Below are positions 9,402 to 19,604 of a DNA stretch of 64,000 bases, piece by piece. The stretch comes from Novosphingobium profundi. Lineage in GTDB: Bacteria; Pseudomonadota; Alphaproteobacteria; Sphingomonadales; Sphingomonadaceae. Numbering within the stretch: the first letter of the stretch is position 1; each line of letters opens with the position of its first letter. The stretch spans positions 171,071 to 235,070 of the forward strand of contig NZ_JABWCU010000011.1 in NCBI RefSeq assembly GCF_018491765.1. The letters are read 5' to 3'. The translations under genes were made by a program, and so were the position numbers. Under the pieces are notes generated by a model. That model did not search any database. It was not told the origin of the DNA and saw nothing but the letters and a program-made list of their open reading frames with translations.

Positions 9402-9421
9402 TTAATCAATTGAACAAATAA
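9402..9421. promoter_or_regulatory. Palindromic operator, site B (thiolase / enoyl-CoA hydratase divergent promoter)
   Basis: TTAATCA-ATTGAA-CAAATAA on the plus strand fits the TTAnTTn-N6-nAAnTAA palindrome with a single mismatch (C for T in the left arm). It is the only AT-rich patch in the gap between two divergent beta-oxidation genes. It lies 66 bases before the thiolase start and 117 bases before the hydratase start. Confidence 0.6.
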
Positions 9422-9537
9422 AAATGCCGAGGTAGTTTCGTGTGCGCTGGGTGAGGGGCGTTCTCGCGGTATTTGGCGCTTCGGCGCATCGGAAAATCGC
9501 CAATCCGGCAATGGCCCTGGCAAGGAGGAGAGCAGCG

Positions 9538-10443
9538 ATGGCCGACAAGGCGATGGTTTACGAACAGATTACCTTCGACGTGCGCGAACGCGTCGCGACG
9601 ATCACGCTGCATCGGCCGGACAAGCTCAATGCCTATTCGGTGCGGATGATGGAGGAGATGATCGACGCTTTCGACCGTGTGGACCGTGACGACGGCATCG
9701 GTGCGGTGATCGTGACCGGATCGGGTGCCCGTGCCTTTTGCGCCGGGGCGGATCTCGAAATGGGTGCGAAGATCTTCGATGCCACGGGAAACCCGGATTC
9801 GCCGGTGCGCGCGGATGGCACGATCGACTATGCGAGCGAGAAAGCGCGCGATTTCGGAGGGCGGCTCACTTTGCGGATGTTCGAGTGCCTCAAGCCGGTC
9901 ATCGGGGCCGTGAATGGCGCGGCGGTCGGCATCGGGGCGACGATGCTGCTGCCGATGGACATACGCCTGTGCACGCCTGCGGCCCGGTTCGGCTTCGTGT
10001 TCGTGCGGCGCGGGATCGTGCCGGAGGGTGGATCGGCCTGGTTCCTGCCCCGGATCGTGGGAATCGCGACGGCGCTCGACTGGTGCATGAGCGGGCGTCT
10101 GGTCGATGCCGCCGAAGCGCAGGCGGCGGGACTGGTATCCGAGATCATCGAAGAGGGGGAGCTTCTGGCGCGGGCGCATGCCCGGGCGCGGTCCTATATC
10201 GAAGGCTCGGCCCCTGTCTCGGTTGCGCTGACACGTCAGATGATGTGGCGTGGTCTGGGCATGGCGCATCCGATGGAGGCGCACCGGGTGGAGAGCCGCG
10301 GGGTGCTTGCCCGGGGGCGCAGCGCCGACGCGCGCGAGGGCGTGGCGGCCTTCATCGAGAAGCGCGCTGCGTGTTTTCCCGAGCAGGTCTCGCGCGATAT
10401 GCCCGACTATTTCCCCTGGTGGGACGAGCCCGTCTATCGCTGA
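9538..10443 (+). CDS. Enoyl-CoA hydratase/isomerase (crotonase family)
   Basis: A 301-residue crotonase-fold protein. Recognisable elements are ITLHRPDKLNAYS, the first oxyanion-hole segment AFCAGADLEM, the second at GAVNGAAVGIGATMLLPMD, and a catalytic-type Glu in RRGIVPEGGSAWFLPR. Members hydrate 2-enoyl-CoA, or isomerise or cleave related esters. At 301 residues it is longer than a typical 260-residue hydratase, with an insert (ATGNPDSPVRADGTIDYA) between the two oxyanion segments and an aromatic C-terminal tail (YFPWWDEPVYR). The start at ATG 9538 follows AAGGAGGAG. It is a single-gene unit downstream of operator B. The exact substrate is unknown. Confidence 0.85.
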   Translation: MADKAMVYEQITFDVRERVATITLHRPDKLNAYSVRMMEEMIDAFDRVDRDDGIGAVIVTGSGARAFCAGADLEMGAKIFDATGNPDSPVRADGTIDYASEKARDFGGRLTLRMFECLKPVIGAVNGAAVGIGATMLLPMDIRLCTPAARFGFVFVRRGIVPEGGSAWFLPRIVGIATALDWCMSGRLVDAAEAQAAGLVSEIIEEGELLARAHARARSYIEGSAPVSVALTRQMMWRGLGMAHPMEAHRVESRGVLARGRSADAREGVAAFIEKRAACFPEQVSRDMPDYFPWWDEPVYR

Positions 10444-10464
10444 TCGCCGCTCGATCGGGCGTGG

Positions 10465-11622
10465 CTAGAGCGCGCGCCCGATCACTTCCTTCATGATCTC
10501 GCTCGTCCCGCCGTAGATGCGCGAGACGCGCGCGTCGCGCCAGAGGCGGGCAATCGGGTATTCGTTCATGTAACCGGCCCCGCCATGGAGCTGGAGCGCC
10601 GCGTCGCAGACCCGGTTCTGCAGTTCGGAGTGGAACAGCTTGGCAGCGGCGGCCTCCTCGCCGGTGAGCTTGCCGTCCACGTGGCGCGCGATGGCCCAGT
10701 CGAGGTGGGCCCAGCCAGCCTGGAGCTGGGTCGCCATCTCGGCGAGTGCGAAGCGGGTCGCCTGGAAGTCGAGGATCGCCTTGCCGAAGGCCTTGCGTTC
10801 GCGGGTGAAGCCGAGCGCCTCGTCGAAAGCGCGCTGTGCGCTCGCCTGCGCGCCGACCGCGATGGTCAGGCGCTCCTGTGGCAACTGTTGCATGAGGTAG
10901 GCGAAGCCGCGCCCTTCCTGGCCGATGAGATTGCTCGCGGGCACGCGCACGTTGGCGAAGAACAGCTCGGACGTGTCGGAAGCGTGCTGGCCGATCTTGT
11001 CGAGATTGCGCCCGCGCGCGAAGCCGGCGCGGTCGGCCTCGACGAGGATCAGCGAGATGCCCTTGGCGCCCATCGCGGGCTCGGTCTTGGCGACGACGAT
11101 CACGAGGTCCGCATGCTGGCCGTTGGTGATGTAGGTTTTCGCGCCGTCGATCACGTAGTCCTCGCCTTCGCGGCGGGCGGTGGTGCGGATGCCCTGGAGG
11201 TCGGAGCCGGTGCCCGGTTCGGTCATCGCGATTGCGACGACCGTTTCCCCCGCGATCATGCGCCCCAGCCAGGCCTCGCGCTGTTCGTCCGATCCGTAAT
11301 GGGCGATGTAGTCCGCGCAGACGTCGGATTGCAGCGTGATCCCGGTCGAGGAGCCGGCGTAGGCCAGTTCCTCGCCGATGATCGCGTTGTAGCGAAAGTC
11401 GAGGCCGAGCCCGCCATGCGCCTCGGTAATGCCGGGGCACAGGATTCCGGCCTCGCCGCAGGCGCTCCACAAGGCGCGCTCGACGATGCCATCGCGCTCC
11501 CACCGATCGAGATGGGGGAGCACGTGCACACCGATGAACTTGCGCACCTGGTCACGGAACAGTTCGTGCTCGCTCTCGTAGATCGGGCGCCGCGAGGTAT
11601 CGAGCATGGGAAGATCGTTCAT
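10465..11622 (-). CDS. Acyl-CoA dehydrogenase (catalytic Glu on helix G, LCAD/IVD-like)
   Basis: A 385-residue FAD acyl-CoA dehydrogenase. It contains AIAMTEPGTGSDLQGI (FAD/acyl site), GAKTYITNGQHADL, the C-terminal FAD-contact segment LQLHGGAGYMNEYP and IYGGTSEIMKEVIGR. The usual medium-chain catalytic Glu position is Gly here (YGGTSE). A Glu is present in LPQERLTIA, the position used by long-chain and isovaleryl-CoA dehydrogenases, so alpha,beta-oxidation is likely intact. The start follows GGGAGAACGCGCC. It is transcribed 14 bases after the fused hydratase/dehydrogenase gene, forming a two-gene minus-strand unit under operator C. Electrons would leave through ETF, whose genes are not in the window. 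Confidence 0.9.
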   Translation of the reverse strand: MNDLPMLDTSRRPIYESEHELFRDQVRKFIGVHVLPHLDRWERDGIVERALWSACGEAGILCPGITEAHGGLGLDFRYNAIIGEELAYAGSSTGITLQSDVCADYIAHYGSDEQREAWLGRMIAGETVVAIAMTEPGTGSDLQGIRTTARREGEDYVIDGAKTYITNGQHADLVIVVAKTEPAMGAKGISLILVEADRAGFARGRNLDKIGQHASDTSELFFANVRVPASNLIGQEGRGFAYLMQQLPQERLTIAVGAQASAQRAFDEALGFTRERKAFGKAILDFQATRFALAEMATQLQAGWAHLDWAIARHVDGKLTGEEAAAAKLFHSELQNRVCDAALQLHGGAGYMNEYPIARLWRDARVSRIYGGTSEIMKEVIGRAL

Positions 11623-11636
11623 GGCGCGTTCTCCCG

Positions 11637-13748
11637 TCAGGCCTGGCCGGTGCAGGTGGAGAGCGCACCGCCCTCGCGGGCCAGGCGGCGGAGCAGCTCG
11701 CTCGGCGTCTCGCCCATGGCTTCGAGGGCGTCCACGATCCGCTGGAGCCCGATCCCGTCGGCCCAGAACATCGGCCCCCCGGTAAAGGGCGGCCAGCCGT
11801 AGCCCATGACCAGCGCGACATCGATATCCGAGGCGCGCAAGGCGATGCCTTCCTCGAGAATCCGCGCGCCCTCGTTGACGACCGGGAAGAGCAATCGTTC
11901 GACGATCGCCTGGGGCACGAACGTGCGCGCTTGGTGGCCGCTGCGGGACTGGAAGTCGCGCACCACGCCTTCGGTGACGGGCGAGGGGGTGGCCCGGCGC
12001 GCCGCGTCGTAGTCGTAGAAGCCGCCCTCGCGCTTCTGGCCCCAGCGCCCGATCTCGCACAGGACTTGGGTTATGCTCGAGGAATTGCTCGTCGCCGCGT
12101 CCCAACCGATCACGTCGAGCCCGACGAGGTCGAGCATTGCAAAGGGGCCCATCGCGAAACCGTAGTCGACGAGCGCGCGGTCCACCTCCCAGGGCATCGG
12201 GCCTTCGAGGATCAGCGCCTGCGCGGCGTTCATGCGCGGGGTCATCATGCGATTGGCGATGAAACCGTCGCACACGCGCGAAAGCACCGGCACCTTGCGG
12301 ATCGTGCGGGCGAGCGACATCGCGGTGGCGATGACGTCAGGGGCCGTGGCACCCCCGCGCACGACCTCGAGCAGGCGCATGACGTTGGCGGGTGAAAAGA
12401 AGTGCAGCCCGATCACGTCGGCGGGGCGGCAGGTCGCGGCGGCGATGGCGTCGACGTCGAGAAAGCTGGTGTTGGTGGCAAGGATCGCGCCGGGCCGCGC
12501 GACCTGGTCGAGCCGGGCGAATATCTCCTGCTTGAGGTCCATCCTCTCGAACACGGCCTCGATGACGAGGTCGGCTTGGGCGAGGTCGGCCATGTCGAGC
12601 GAGGGGCGCAGCAGCGCCATGCGTTCCTCGAGCGCCTGCGCGGTGAGCTTGCCCTTGGCTTGCGACACTTCGTAATTACGCCGGATCGCGGCCAGGCCGC
12701 GTTCGAGCGCGGGTTCCTCGCGCTCGACGAGGGTGACGGGAAGGCCGGCGTTGAGGAAGTTCATCGCGATGCCACTGCCCATCGTGCCGGCCCCGATCAC
12801 GCCGACCGTCGCGATCGGCCGGATGGGCGTGGCGGCGGGCAGGTCCGGGACGCGCGCGGTCTGGCGTTCGGCGAAGAAGAGATAGCGTAGCGCGGCAGAC
12901 TGGCGGCTCGCGAAGAGTTCGGCAAAGAGCTCAGCCTCGCGCTTCATGCCGTCTGCGAAGGGAAGGGTGACCGCGGCCTCGACCGCACGGACGATGTTCT
13001 CGGGCGCCTCGTATCCGCGGAAGGCGCGGGCGTTGGCGCGGCGGAACTCGTCGAAGACGTGCGCGTCATGGGGTAAGGCAAGGCCCCCGGTGCGGTCGCG
13101 CACACGGACGGCAGCCGTACCGGACCGGGCCGCGTCCTGGGCAAAGGCGATCGCTCCGGCAAGGAGGTCGCCTTCGATGAGCGCGTCGACGAGCCCCATG
13201 GCCTGTCCCTTGGTCGCAGTGACGGGCTTGCCCAGCGCCATCATCTCCAGCGCCGCCTCGGCGCCCACGATGCGCGGCAGGCGCTGCGTGCCGCCCGCGC
13301 CCGGCAGGAGGCCAAGAGCGACTTCGGGCAGGCCCAGCTTGGCTTCCGGCAGGGCGACGCGAAAATGGCAGCAGAGCGCGGTTTCCAGCCCGCCTCCAAG
13401 CGCGGTGCCGTGGATCGCGGCGACCGTCGGCTTGGGACAGGCCTCGATGGCGTCGAGCACCGCGTGGAGCCCCGGCGCGTCGGTGTCGGGCGCGTCGAAT
13501 TCGCGGATGTCGGCGCCCGCGATGAAAGTGCGTCCCGCACAGGCAAGCACCACGGCCTGGGCGGTGGGATCTTCGTGCGCGCGCCGGAAGCCTGCGAGCA
13601 GGCCGCGGCGCACATCGCCGCTGAGGGCGTTCACCGGAGGCGAGTCAATCGTGATCACCGCCACCGATTCGATGCAGGCATAAGTGGTGACAGAATTGAT
13701 ACGGTCGGCCCCGCCTTGTGCCGCTTCCAGTGTCTGCCCATTCGCCAT
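11637..13748 (-). CDS. Bifunctional enoyl-CoA hydratase / 3-hydroxyacyl-CoA dehydrogenase (FadJ/PimF-like)
   Basis: A 703-residue fusion. The N-terminal 200 residues are a crotonase domain ([33 protein letters not shown]; Glu residues in [14 protein letters not shown]). From about residue 300 comes the NAD-binding 3-hydroxyacyl-CoA dehydrogenase domain with [18 protein letters not shown] and the catalytic His in [19 protein letters not shown]. Two C-terminal dehydrogenase domains follow ([33 protein letters not shown]). This is the layout of peroxisomal-type bifunctional enzymes and of PimF from dicarboxylate degradation. ATG 13748 is preceded by GAGGGGAG. It begins the minus-strand unit at operator C and performs the hydration and oxidation steps. 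Confidence 0.92.
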   Translation of the reverse strand: MANGQTLEAAQGGADRINSVTTYACIESVAVITIDSPPVNALSGDVRRGLLAGFRRAHEDPTAQAVVLACAGRTFIAGADIREFDAPDTDAPGLHAVLDAIEACPKPTVAAIHGTALGGGLETALCCHFRVALPEAKLGLPEVALGLLPGAGGTQRLPRIVGAEAALEMMALGKPVTATKGQAMGLVDALIEGDLLAGAIAFAQDAARSGTAAVRVRDRTGGLALPHDAHVFDEFRRANARAFRGYEAPENIVRAVEAAVTLPFADGMKREAELFAELFASRQSAALRYLFFAERQTARVPDLPAATPIRPIATVGVIGAGTMGSGIAMNFLNAGLPVTLVEREEPALERGLAAIRRNYEVSQAKGKLTAQALEERMALLRPSLDMADLAQADLVIEAVFERMDLKQEIFARLDQVARPGAILATNTSFLDVDAIAAATCRPADVIGLHFFSPANVMRLLEVVRGGATAPDVIATAMSLARTIRKVPVLSRVCDGFIANRMMTPRMNAAQALILEGPMPWEVDRALVDYGFAMGPFAMLDLVGLDVIGWDAATSNSSSITQVLCEIGRWGQKREGGFYDYDAARRATPSPVTEGVVRDFQSRSGHQARTFVPQAIVERLLFPVVNEGARILEEGIALRASDIDVALVMGYGWPPFTGGPMFWADGIGLQRIVDALEAMGETPSELLRRLAREGGALSTCTGQA

Positions 13749-13768
13749 AGCCGAACTCCCCTCTTGAA

Positions 13769-14834
<1,066 letters not shown>

Positions 14835-14836
14835 CC

Positions 14837-16069
14837 ATGGACCTCGACTGGACCGCCGAGGAAGAGGCCTTCCGCGATGAGGTGCGCACTTTCCTGCAGG
14901 AAAATCTCGACGCCGATCTCGCCGCGGCCGGGTGCCTCGCGACGAGCGTCTACCCCGATCACGCGGCCAGCATGCGCTGGCAGGCGATCCTGCACGCCAA
15001 GGGCTGGGCCGCGCCGCACTGGCCGCTTGAGCACGGCGGGCAGGACTGGAGCGCGGCGCAGCACTACATCTTCGAGAGCGAGCGGATCGCGGCCGGGGCT
15101 CCCTCGCTATCGCCCATGGGCATCCACATGGTGGCCCATGTCATCACCCGTTTCGGGACCGAGGAGCAAAAGGCCTGGTTCCTGCCGCGCATCCTGACCG
15201 GGGAAGTGTTCTTCTGCCAGGGCTATTCCGAGCCCGGTGCCGGATCGGACCTTGCCTCGCTGCAACTGGCGGCGGTGCGCGAGGGCGAGGCTTTCGTTCT
15301 CAACGGCTCGAAAATCTGGACCACGCACGCCACCGAGGCCAACTGGATGTTCGCGCTCGTGCGCACCGCGCGCGAGGACCGGCCGCAAAAGGGCATCACC
15401 TTCCTGCTCCTTCGCATGGACGATCCCGGGATCGAGGTGCGGCCCATGTTGATGAGTTCGGGCGAGGAAGTGCAGTCGCAAGTCTTCTTCACCGATGTCC
15501 GGGTGCCGGTCGCCAACGTGCTGGGGGAGGTGGATGATGGATGGTCGGTGGCCAAGTACCTGCTCGAATTCGAGCGGGGCGGTTCCGCCTATGCGCCCGA
15601 CCTTCACGTGCGGGCCGAACGGCTCGCGGCCCAGGCCGAAGCGCAGGGTGGCGACGATGGGTGCCCACTGATCGAAGATCCGCTGTTCGCGTCCCGGCTG
15701 GCGGCGCTGCGCGCGCGGATCGATGTGCTGGGCACGCTCGAGCTGCGCCTGCTTTCGGGCACCGGACAAGGCAGCAGCGTGGGGGCGTTGTCCTCGATGC
15801 TCAAGGTCCTGGGAACCGAGACCGCGCAGGCGTTGACGCGGCTCGCGCTCGAGGCAGCAGGGCCGCAGGCGCTCGTCTACCAGCCCCATGCGGTGCGCCC
15901 GGGCGGGCCGATCCCGTTCTACGCCGCGCCCGAAGACGGCTACCTTGCCGGGGAACGCTGGCACGCGCTGGCGCCCTTGCGCTACTTCAACGAGCGCGCG
16001 GCTTCCATCTATGCCGGCTCCAACGAGATCCAGCGCAACATTCTGGCCCGCGCGATAGTCGGAGTCTGA
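14837..16069 (+). CDS. Acyl-CoA dehydrogenase, large-subunit type (PimC/FadE-like)
   Basis: A 410-residue acyl-CoA dehydrogenase. The N-terminus MDLDWTAEEEAFRDEVRTFL, the FAD-site FCQGYSEPGAGSDLASLQ, GSKIWTTHATEANWM and the C-terminal SIYAGSNEIQRNILAR match the large subunits of two-component dehydrogenases such as PimC. A Glu-Arg pair in LLEFERGGSAYAP lies where helix-G catalytic Glu residues occur. The insert after it (residues about 255-290) is typical of this class. The expected small-subunit partner lies immediately downstream on the opposite strand (16116-17249), an unusual convergent arrangement. The start lies two bases after the NMO stop, so translation is probably coupled. Confidence 0.87.
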   Translation: MDLDWTAEEEAFRDEVRTFLQENLDADLAAAGCLATSVYPDHAASMRWQAILHAKGWAAPHWPLEHGGQDWSAAQHYIFESERIAAGAPSLSPMGIHMVAHVITRFGTEEQKAWFLPRILTGEVFFCQGYSEPGAGSDLASLQLAAVREGEAFVLNGSKIWTTHATEANWMFALVRTAREDRPQKGITFLLLRMDDPGIEVRPMLMSSGEEVQSQVFFTDVRVPVANVLGEVDDGWSVAKYLLEFERGGSAYAPDLHVRAERLAAQAEAQGGDDGCPLIEDPLFASRLAALRARIDVLGTLELRLLSGTGQGSSVGALSSMLKVLGTETAQALTRLALEAAGPQALVYQPHAVRPGGPIPFYAAPEDGYLAGERWHALAPLRYFNERAASIYAGSNEIQRNILARAIVGV

Positions 16070-16087
16070 GCGCGCTCCCGGTTCGCC

Positions 16088-16137
16088 GCGTCAGGCGGCC
16101 CGCAAGGCCTTCGCGTCAGGCGGCCCGAAGGGCCTTC
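16088..16137. repeat. Tandem 25-bp direct repeat at the 3' end of the small-subunit acyl-CoA dehydrogenase gene
   Basis: Two adjacent 25-base copies (16088-16112 and 16113-16137) begin GCGTCAGGCGGCCCG and end GGCCTTC, differing at two positions. The second copy encodes the last residues and stop of the minus-strand gene. The first copy repeats that end, including the TCA stop complement, in the untranslated space between two convergent genes. It looks like a recent slip duplication with no effect on either protein. Confidence 0.8.
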
Positions 16138-17249
16138 GCCTGTTCGGCCAGCAGGTGGTCGCGGCCTCCCAGCTGTTCGATCAGGACGGTGGCGCGGCGG
16201 AAGTAGTGGCTGACGGCAAGCTCGTCGGTCAGGCCCATTGCGCCGTGGAGCTGGACGGCGTTTTCGCCCACGAAGCGCAGCGCCTCGACCACGACGATCG
16301 CCGCCGCGCCGAGGGCCCGGCGGCGCTCGGCCGGGGGCCTTGCGAGGTGCAGCGTCGCGTGCAGGCTGGCGGCGCACGCCAGTTCGAGCTGGATCCGCAT
16401 GTCGACGAGACGGTGCTGGAGGACCTGGAATCGCGACAACGGCTGGCCGAATTGGCGGCGTTGCGCGGTGTATTCGACCGTGTCCTCGTAGAGGCGCGAG
16501 AGCACCCCAAGGGCCTCGGCGCAAAGCGCGGCGCAATAGGCTTCGTGGGCCTCGGCGAGGGCGGGAAAGGCTTGGTCGCGCGGGCCGAGAAGGGCGCTCG
16601 CGGGGAGCTGGACTTCGTCGAACACGATGTCGGCACAGGCGCGGTCATCGATCATTCGCAAGGGGCGCAAGGTCAGGCCGGGGGCGTCGATGGGCACACA
16701 GAAAAGCGATAAGCCGTGTTCGTCGCGCGTGGCGTTCGCGGTCCGCGCGGTGACGAGGAGGTGGCTGGCGTGGGGCGCGCCGATGCTGAGGCTCTTCGCA
16801 CCGTTCAGCCGCCAACCCTCACCCTCGCTGACGGCGCGCGTCGAGACGGCCGACAGATCGCGGCGCGCGCCGCTCTCCCAATGCGCGAGCGCCAGCCGGT
16901 GCGTGCCCGCGATGAGGCCGCTGAGCAAGGCCGCGGCGGACGGGGTGCCGATGCCCTCGAGCAAGCGTCCGCAGAGCAGCACGCTTTCGTTCCACGCATC
17001 GCACACCAGCGCTTCGCCCAGTGCCTCCATGACGACCATCGCTTCCACGGCCCCGCCGCCATATCCGCCGCGTTCGAGGGCAAAAGGTGCGCCGAGCAGT
17101 CCGAGTTCGGCGAGGCCCGGCCAGAGGTCCTGGGCGTCCGGTTCGGCGCGCAGGGCGCGGCGGCGCTGTTCGAAGCTGTAGTGGTCCTTGAGATAGCGCC
17201 GGAGGGTGTCCTTCAGGATCGATTGTTCCTCGCCCAGGTCGAAATCCAT
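16116..17249 (-). CDS. Acyl-CoA dehydrogenase, small-subunit type (PimD-like)
   Basis: A 377-residue protein opening MDFDLGEEQSILKDTLRRYL, which resembles the small subunits of two-component acyl-CoA dehydrogenases such as PimD. Other family elements are GRRQFGQ-like QRRQFGQPLSRFQVLQHRL and AVQLHGAMGLTDELAVSHYF. I see neither the YEGT-type Glu nor the helix-G ERG motif found in the large subunit. The active site may therefore be completed by the partner encoded at 14837-16069. The ATG at 17249 follows GGGAGAG. An upstream ATG at 17270 would place the coding start inside that ribosome site. It is transcribed alone from the operator D region. Confidence 0.85.
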   Translation of the reverse strand: MDFDLGEEQSILKDTLRRYLKDHYSFEQRRRALRAEPDAQDLWPGLAELGLLGAPFALERGGYGGGAVEAMVVMEALGEALVCDAWNESVLLCGRLLEGIGTPSAAALLSGLIAGTHRLALAHWESGARRDLSAVSTRAVSEGEGWRLNGAKSLSIGAPHASHLLVTARTANATRDEHGLSLFCVPIDAPGLTLRPLRMIDDRACADIVFDEVQLPASALLGPRDQAFPALAEAHEAYCAALCAEALGVLSRLYEDTVEYTAQRRQFGQPLSRFQVLQHRLVDMRIQLELACAASLHATLHLARPPAERRRALGAAAIVVVEALRFVGENAVQLHGAMGLTDELAVSHYFRRATVLIEQLGGRDHLLAEQAKALRAA

Positions 17250-17294
17250 CGCGCCGCTCTCCCGCTTCATTGACAAGCGCAACCATGAAGGCAA

Positions 17295-17314
17295 TTATTT
17301 AATCAAGCAAGTAA
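17295..17314. promoter_or_regulatory. Palindromic operator, site D (two divergent acyl-CoA dehydrogenase genes)
   Basis: Read on the minus strand this is TTACTTG-CTTGAT-TAAATAA, a full match to both arms of TTAnTTn-N6-nAAnTAA. It fills the 86-base gap between divergent genes and ends 21 bases before the plus-strand ATG, close enough to block the promoter or ribosome entry. Confidence 0.65.
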
Positions 17315-17335
17315 GAAACGGAAAGGCGGTTGAGG

Positions 17336-18529
17336 ATGGTCGGCGAGCATGTCCGTGCTCTGGGAGACAGGGTCGAGGCTTTCGTGCGCGAGGTCGTCGT
17401 GCCCTATGAGCGGGATCCGCGCCGCGACCATCACGGCGCACCGCGCGACGATCTGGTCTGGGCCATGCGCGACAAGGCGCGCGAAGCCGGCGTGCTCACG
17501 CCCCATATCAAGGCGGATGGCACCCATCTGAGCCAGCGCGAGACGGCGCATGTCCTTATCCGCAGCGGGCTGTCGCCGCTGGGACCGCTCGCCTGCAATA
17601 CCGCCGCGCCCGACGAGGGCAACATGTACCTGATCGGCCACGTCGCCTCGGACGAGCTCAAGGCGCGATTCCTGAAGCCACTGGTCGAAGGGCGCGCGCG
17701 CTCGGCTTTCTTCATGACCGAACCGGCCGCGTGGGGCGGAGCGGGTTCGGACCCCTCGATGATGAAGACGACCTGCCGCAAGGATGGCGACCACTGGATC
17801 ATTCGCGGGCGCAAGACCTTCATCACCGGGGTGCAAGGGGCGCAGGTGGGCATCGTGATGGCCGCGAGTGCGCAGGCCGATACGGTGGGCGGAGCCTGCA
17901 TGTTCCTCGTAGACCTGCCCGATCCGGCGATCGTGATCGAGGAGGTGCCGCGCACGATCGACAGCTCGATGCCGGGCGGACACGCCACTGTCCGGATCGA
18001 CGACTTGCGGGTCCCGGCAAACCAGATGCTGGGCGAGCCGGGTGAGGGCTTTGCTTATGCCCAGGCGCGCCTTTCGCCCGCGCGGCTCTCGCACTGCATG
18101 CGCTGGCTGGGCGCCTGCATCCGCGCGCAGGAGATCGCAACCGACTATGCCTGCCGGCGCGAGGCCTTCGGCAAGACCCTGATCGACCACGAAGGCGTCG
18201 GCTTCCTGCTCGCCCAGAACCGCATCCTGCTTCGGCAATGCGAACTGATGATCGATTGGTGTGCCGACGTGCTCGATACCGGCTCGCGCGGCACGCTCGA
18301 AAGCTCGATGGCGAAAGTCTCGGTGAGCGAGGCGCTCATGACCATCGCCGACAATTGCGTGCAGGTGATGGGGGGCAGCGGGGTGCGCGAGGGCACCGTG
18401 GTCGAGCAGGTGTTCCGCGAAGTGCGCGCCTTTCGCATCTATGACGGGCCCAGTGAAGTCCACAAGTGGAGCCTGGCCAAGGCGATCAAGCGCGAGTGGA
18501 AGGCGAGCCAGGAGGGGGGCGGGTCATGA
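17336..18529 (+). CDS. Acyl-CoA dehydrogenase of the ACAD10/ACAD11 (LvaC-like) group
   Basis: A 397-residue acyl-CoA dehydrogenase: SAFFMTEPAAWGGAGSDPSM, GRKTFITGVQGAQ, a C-terminal VQVMGGSGVREGT and, most telling, IYDGPSEVHKWSLAKAI. A DGPxEVH end is characteristic of the ACAD10/ACAD11 group rather than the YEGT or GGTSEI ends of ordinary family members. In animals that domain is fused to an APH-type kinase. In Pseudomonas putida the separate enzymes LvaA and LvaC phosphorylate and then dephosphorylate a 4-hydroxyacyl-CoA to make an enoyl-CoA. Here the kinase gene follows with a 4-base overlap, supporting that role. I chose ATG 17336, nine bases after GAAAGG. A TTG six bases upstream is possible. 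Confidence 0.86.
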   Translation: MVGEHVRALGDRVEAFVREVVVPYERDPRRDHHGAPRDDLVWAMRDKAREAGVLTPHIKADGTHLSQRETAHVLIRSGLSPLGPLACNTAAPDEGNMYLIGHVASDELKARFLKPLVEGRARSAFFMTEPAAWGGAGSDPSMMKTTCRKDGDHWIIRGRKTFITGVQGAQVGIVMAASAQADTVGGACMFLVDLPDPAIVIEEVPRTIDSSMPGGHATVRIDDLRVPANQMLGEPGEGFAYAQARLSPARLSHCMRWLGACIRAQEIATDYACRREAFGKTLIDHEGVGFLLAQNRILLRQCELMIDWCADVLDTGSRGTLESSMAKVSVSEALMTIADNCVQVMGGSGVREGTVVEQVFREVRAFRIYDGPSEVHKWSLAKAIKREWKASQEGGGS

Positions 18530-19590
18530 GCGACATCGCGCTTGGCAACACCGGCGCGGGCCGCGTGCGCGCGGGCTTCGATTTCGATCACGCCGCGCTC
18601 GAGACGTGGCTCAAGGCCCATGTGACGCATTACGCGGGGCCACTCGAGGTCGAGCAGTTTCGCGGCGGCCAATCGAACCCGACCTATCGGCTGACGACGC
18701 CGCAGCGGTGCTATGTCCTTCGGCGCAAGCCGCCCGGCGCGCTCATCAAGGGCGCGCATGCCGTCGAGCGCGAGGCGCGGGTCCAGGCCGCACTCCACGC
18801 GCAGGGCTTTCCGGTCGCCCCTATCCACGCGCTGTGCGAGGACGCTGGCGTGATCGGCACCCCGTTCTACGTGATGGACATGGTGGAGGGGCGCATCTTC
18901 TGGGACGCCGAAATTCCCGGTGCTTGCCGCGAGGAGCGCGGCGCGATCTACGATGCGATGAACGCCACGCTGGCACGGCTGCATGGCTATGATCCGGCGG
19001 CGATCGGGCTCGGTGACTACGGTCATTCGGGCAATTACTTTGCGCGCCAGCTTGCCCGCTGGTCACGCCAATACCGCGAGGACGAGGCGGCGGGGCGCGA
19101 TACGGCGATGGACGCGGCGATCGCCTGGCTCGAGGCGAACCTGCCGCCCGACGATGGCACGGTCCGCGTGCTCCACGGCGATTTCCGCATCGACAACCTG
19201 ATTTTCCACCCGACCCGCCCCGAGGTGCTGGCGGTACTCGACTGGGAGCTCTCGACGCTGGGGCATCCCTTGTCCGACTTCGCCTACCACGCGATGATGT
19301 ACCACGTGCCGGCGCACATCGTGGCGGGCTTGGGTGGGGCGGATTGCGCCGCGCTCGGCATTCCGGGCGAGGCGGACTACCTTGCCGCCTATTGCCGCCG
19401 AACCGGGCGTGCCCGGGCGGATGACTATCGCTACTGCATGGCATTCAACCTGTTCCGGCTTGCCGCGATCTTCCACGGCATTCGCGGGCGGGTGATCCGA
19501 GGCACGGCCGCCAACGCCCAGGCGCGCGAGCGGGCCGAGGCTTTCGGCGAACTGGCGCAACTGGCGCTGCGCGCCACGCGCGGATTTTGA
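18526..19590 (+). CDS. APH-fold kinase, ACAD10/LvaA-like (putative 4-hydroxyacyl-CoA kinase)
   Basis: A 354-residue aminoglycoside-phosphotransferase-fold protein. It has FRGGQSNPTYRLTT (nucleotide loop), YVLRRKPPG with the ATP-contacting Lys, the catalytic loop VLHGDFRIDNLIFHPTRP, and the metal-binding DWELSTLGHPLSDFAY. This version of the fold is the one fused to acyl-CoA dehydrogenases in ACAD10/11 and represented by LvaA in levulinate catabolism, where it phosphorylates the 4-hydroxyl of an acyl-CoA. Antibiotic phosphotransferases are a poorer match in motif context. The gene overlaps the dehydrogenase stop (ATGA) and is followed by an SDR, the same trio as lvaC-lvaA-lvaD. A small LvaB-like partner is not visible. 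Confidence 0.83.
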   Translation: MSDIALGNTGAGRVRAGFDFDHAALETWLKAHVTHYAGPLEVEQFRGGQSNPTYRLTTPQRCYVLRRKPPGALIKGAHAVEREARVQAALHAQGFPVAPIHALCEDAGVIGTPFYVMDMVEGRIFWDAEIPGACREERGAIYDAMNATLARLHGYDPAAIGLGDYGHSGNYFARQLARWSRQYREDEAAGRDTAMDAAIAWLEANLPPDDGTVRVLHGDFRIDNLIFHPTRPEVLAVLDWELSTLGHPLSDFAYHAMMYHVPAHIVAGLGGADCAALGIPGEADYLAAYCRRTGRARADDYRYCMAFNLFRLAAIFHGIRGRVIRGTAANAQARERAEAFGELAQLALRATRGF

Positions 19591-19604
19591 ACGGGAGAGC
19601 GACC

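Noticed and set aside
18526..19590. Antibiotic (aminoglycoside) resistance kinase
   Set aside because: The fold is APH-like, but the gene overlaps an ACAD10/11-type dehydrogenase and the motif context is that of acyl-CoA kinases, so a resistance call would be misleading.
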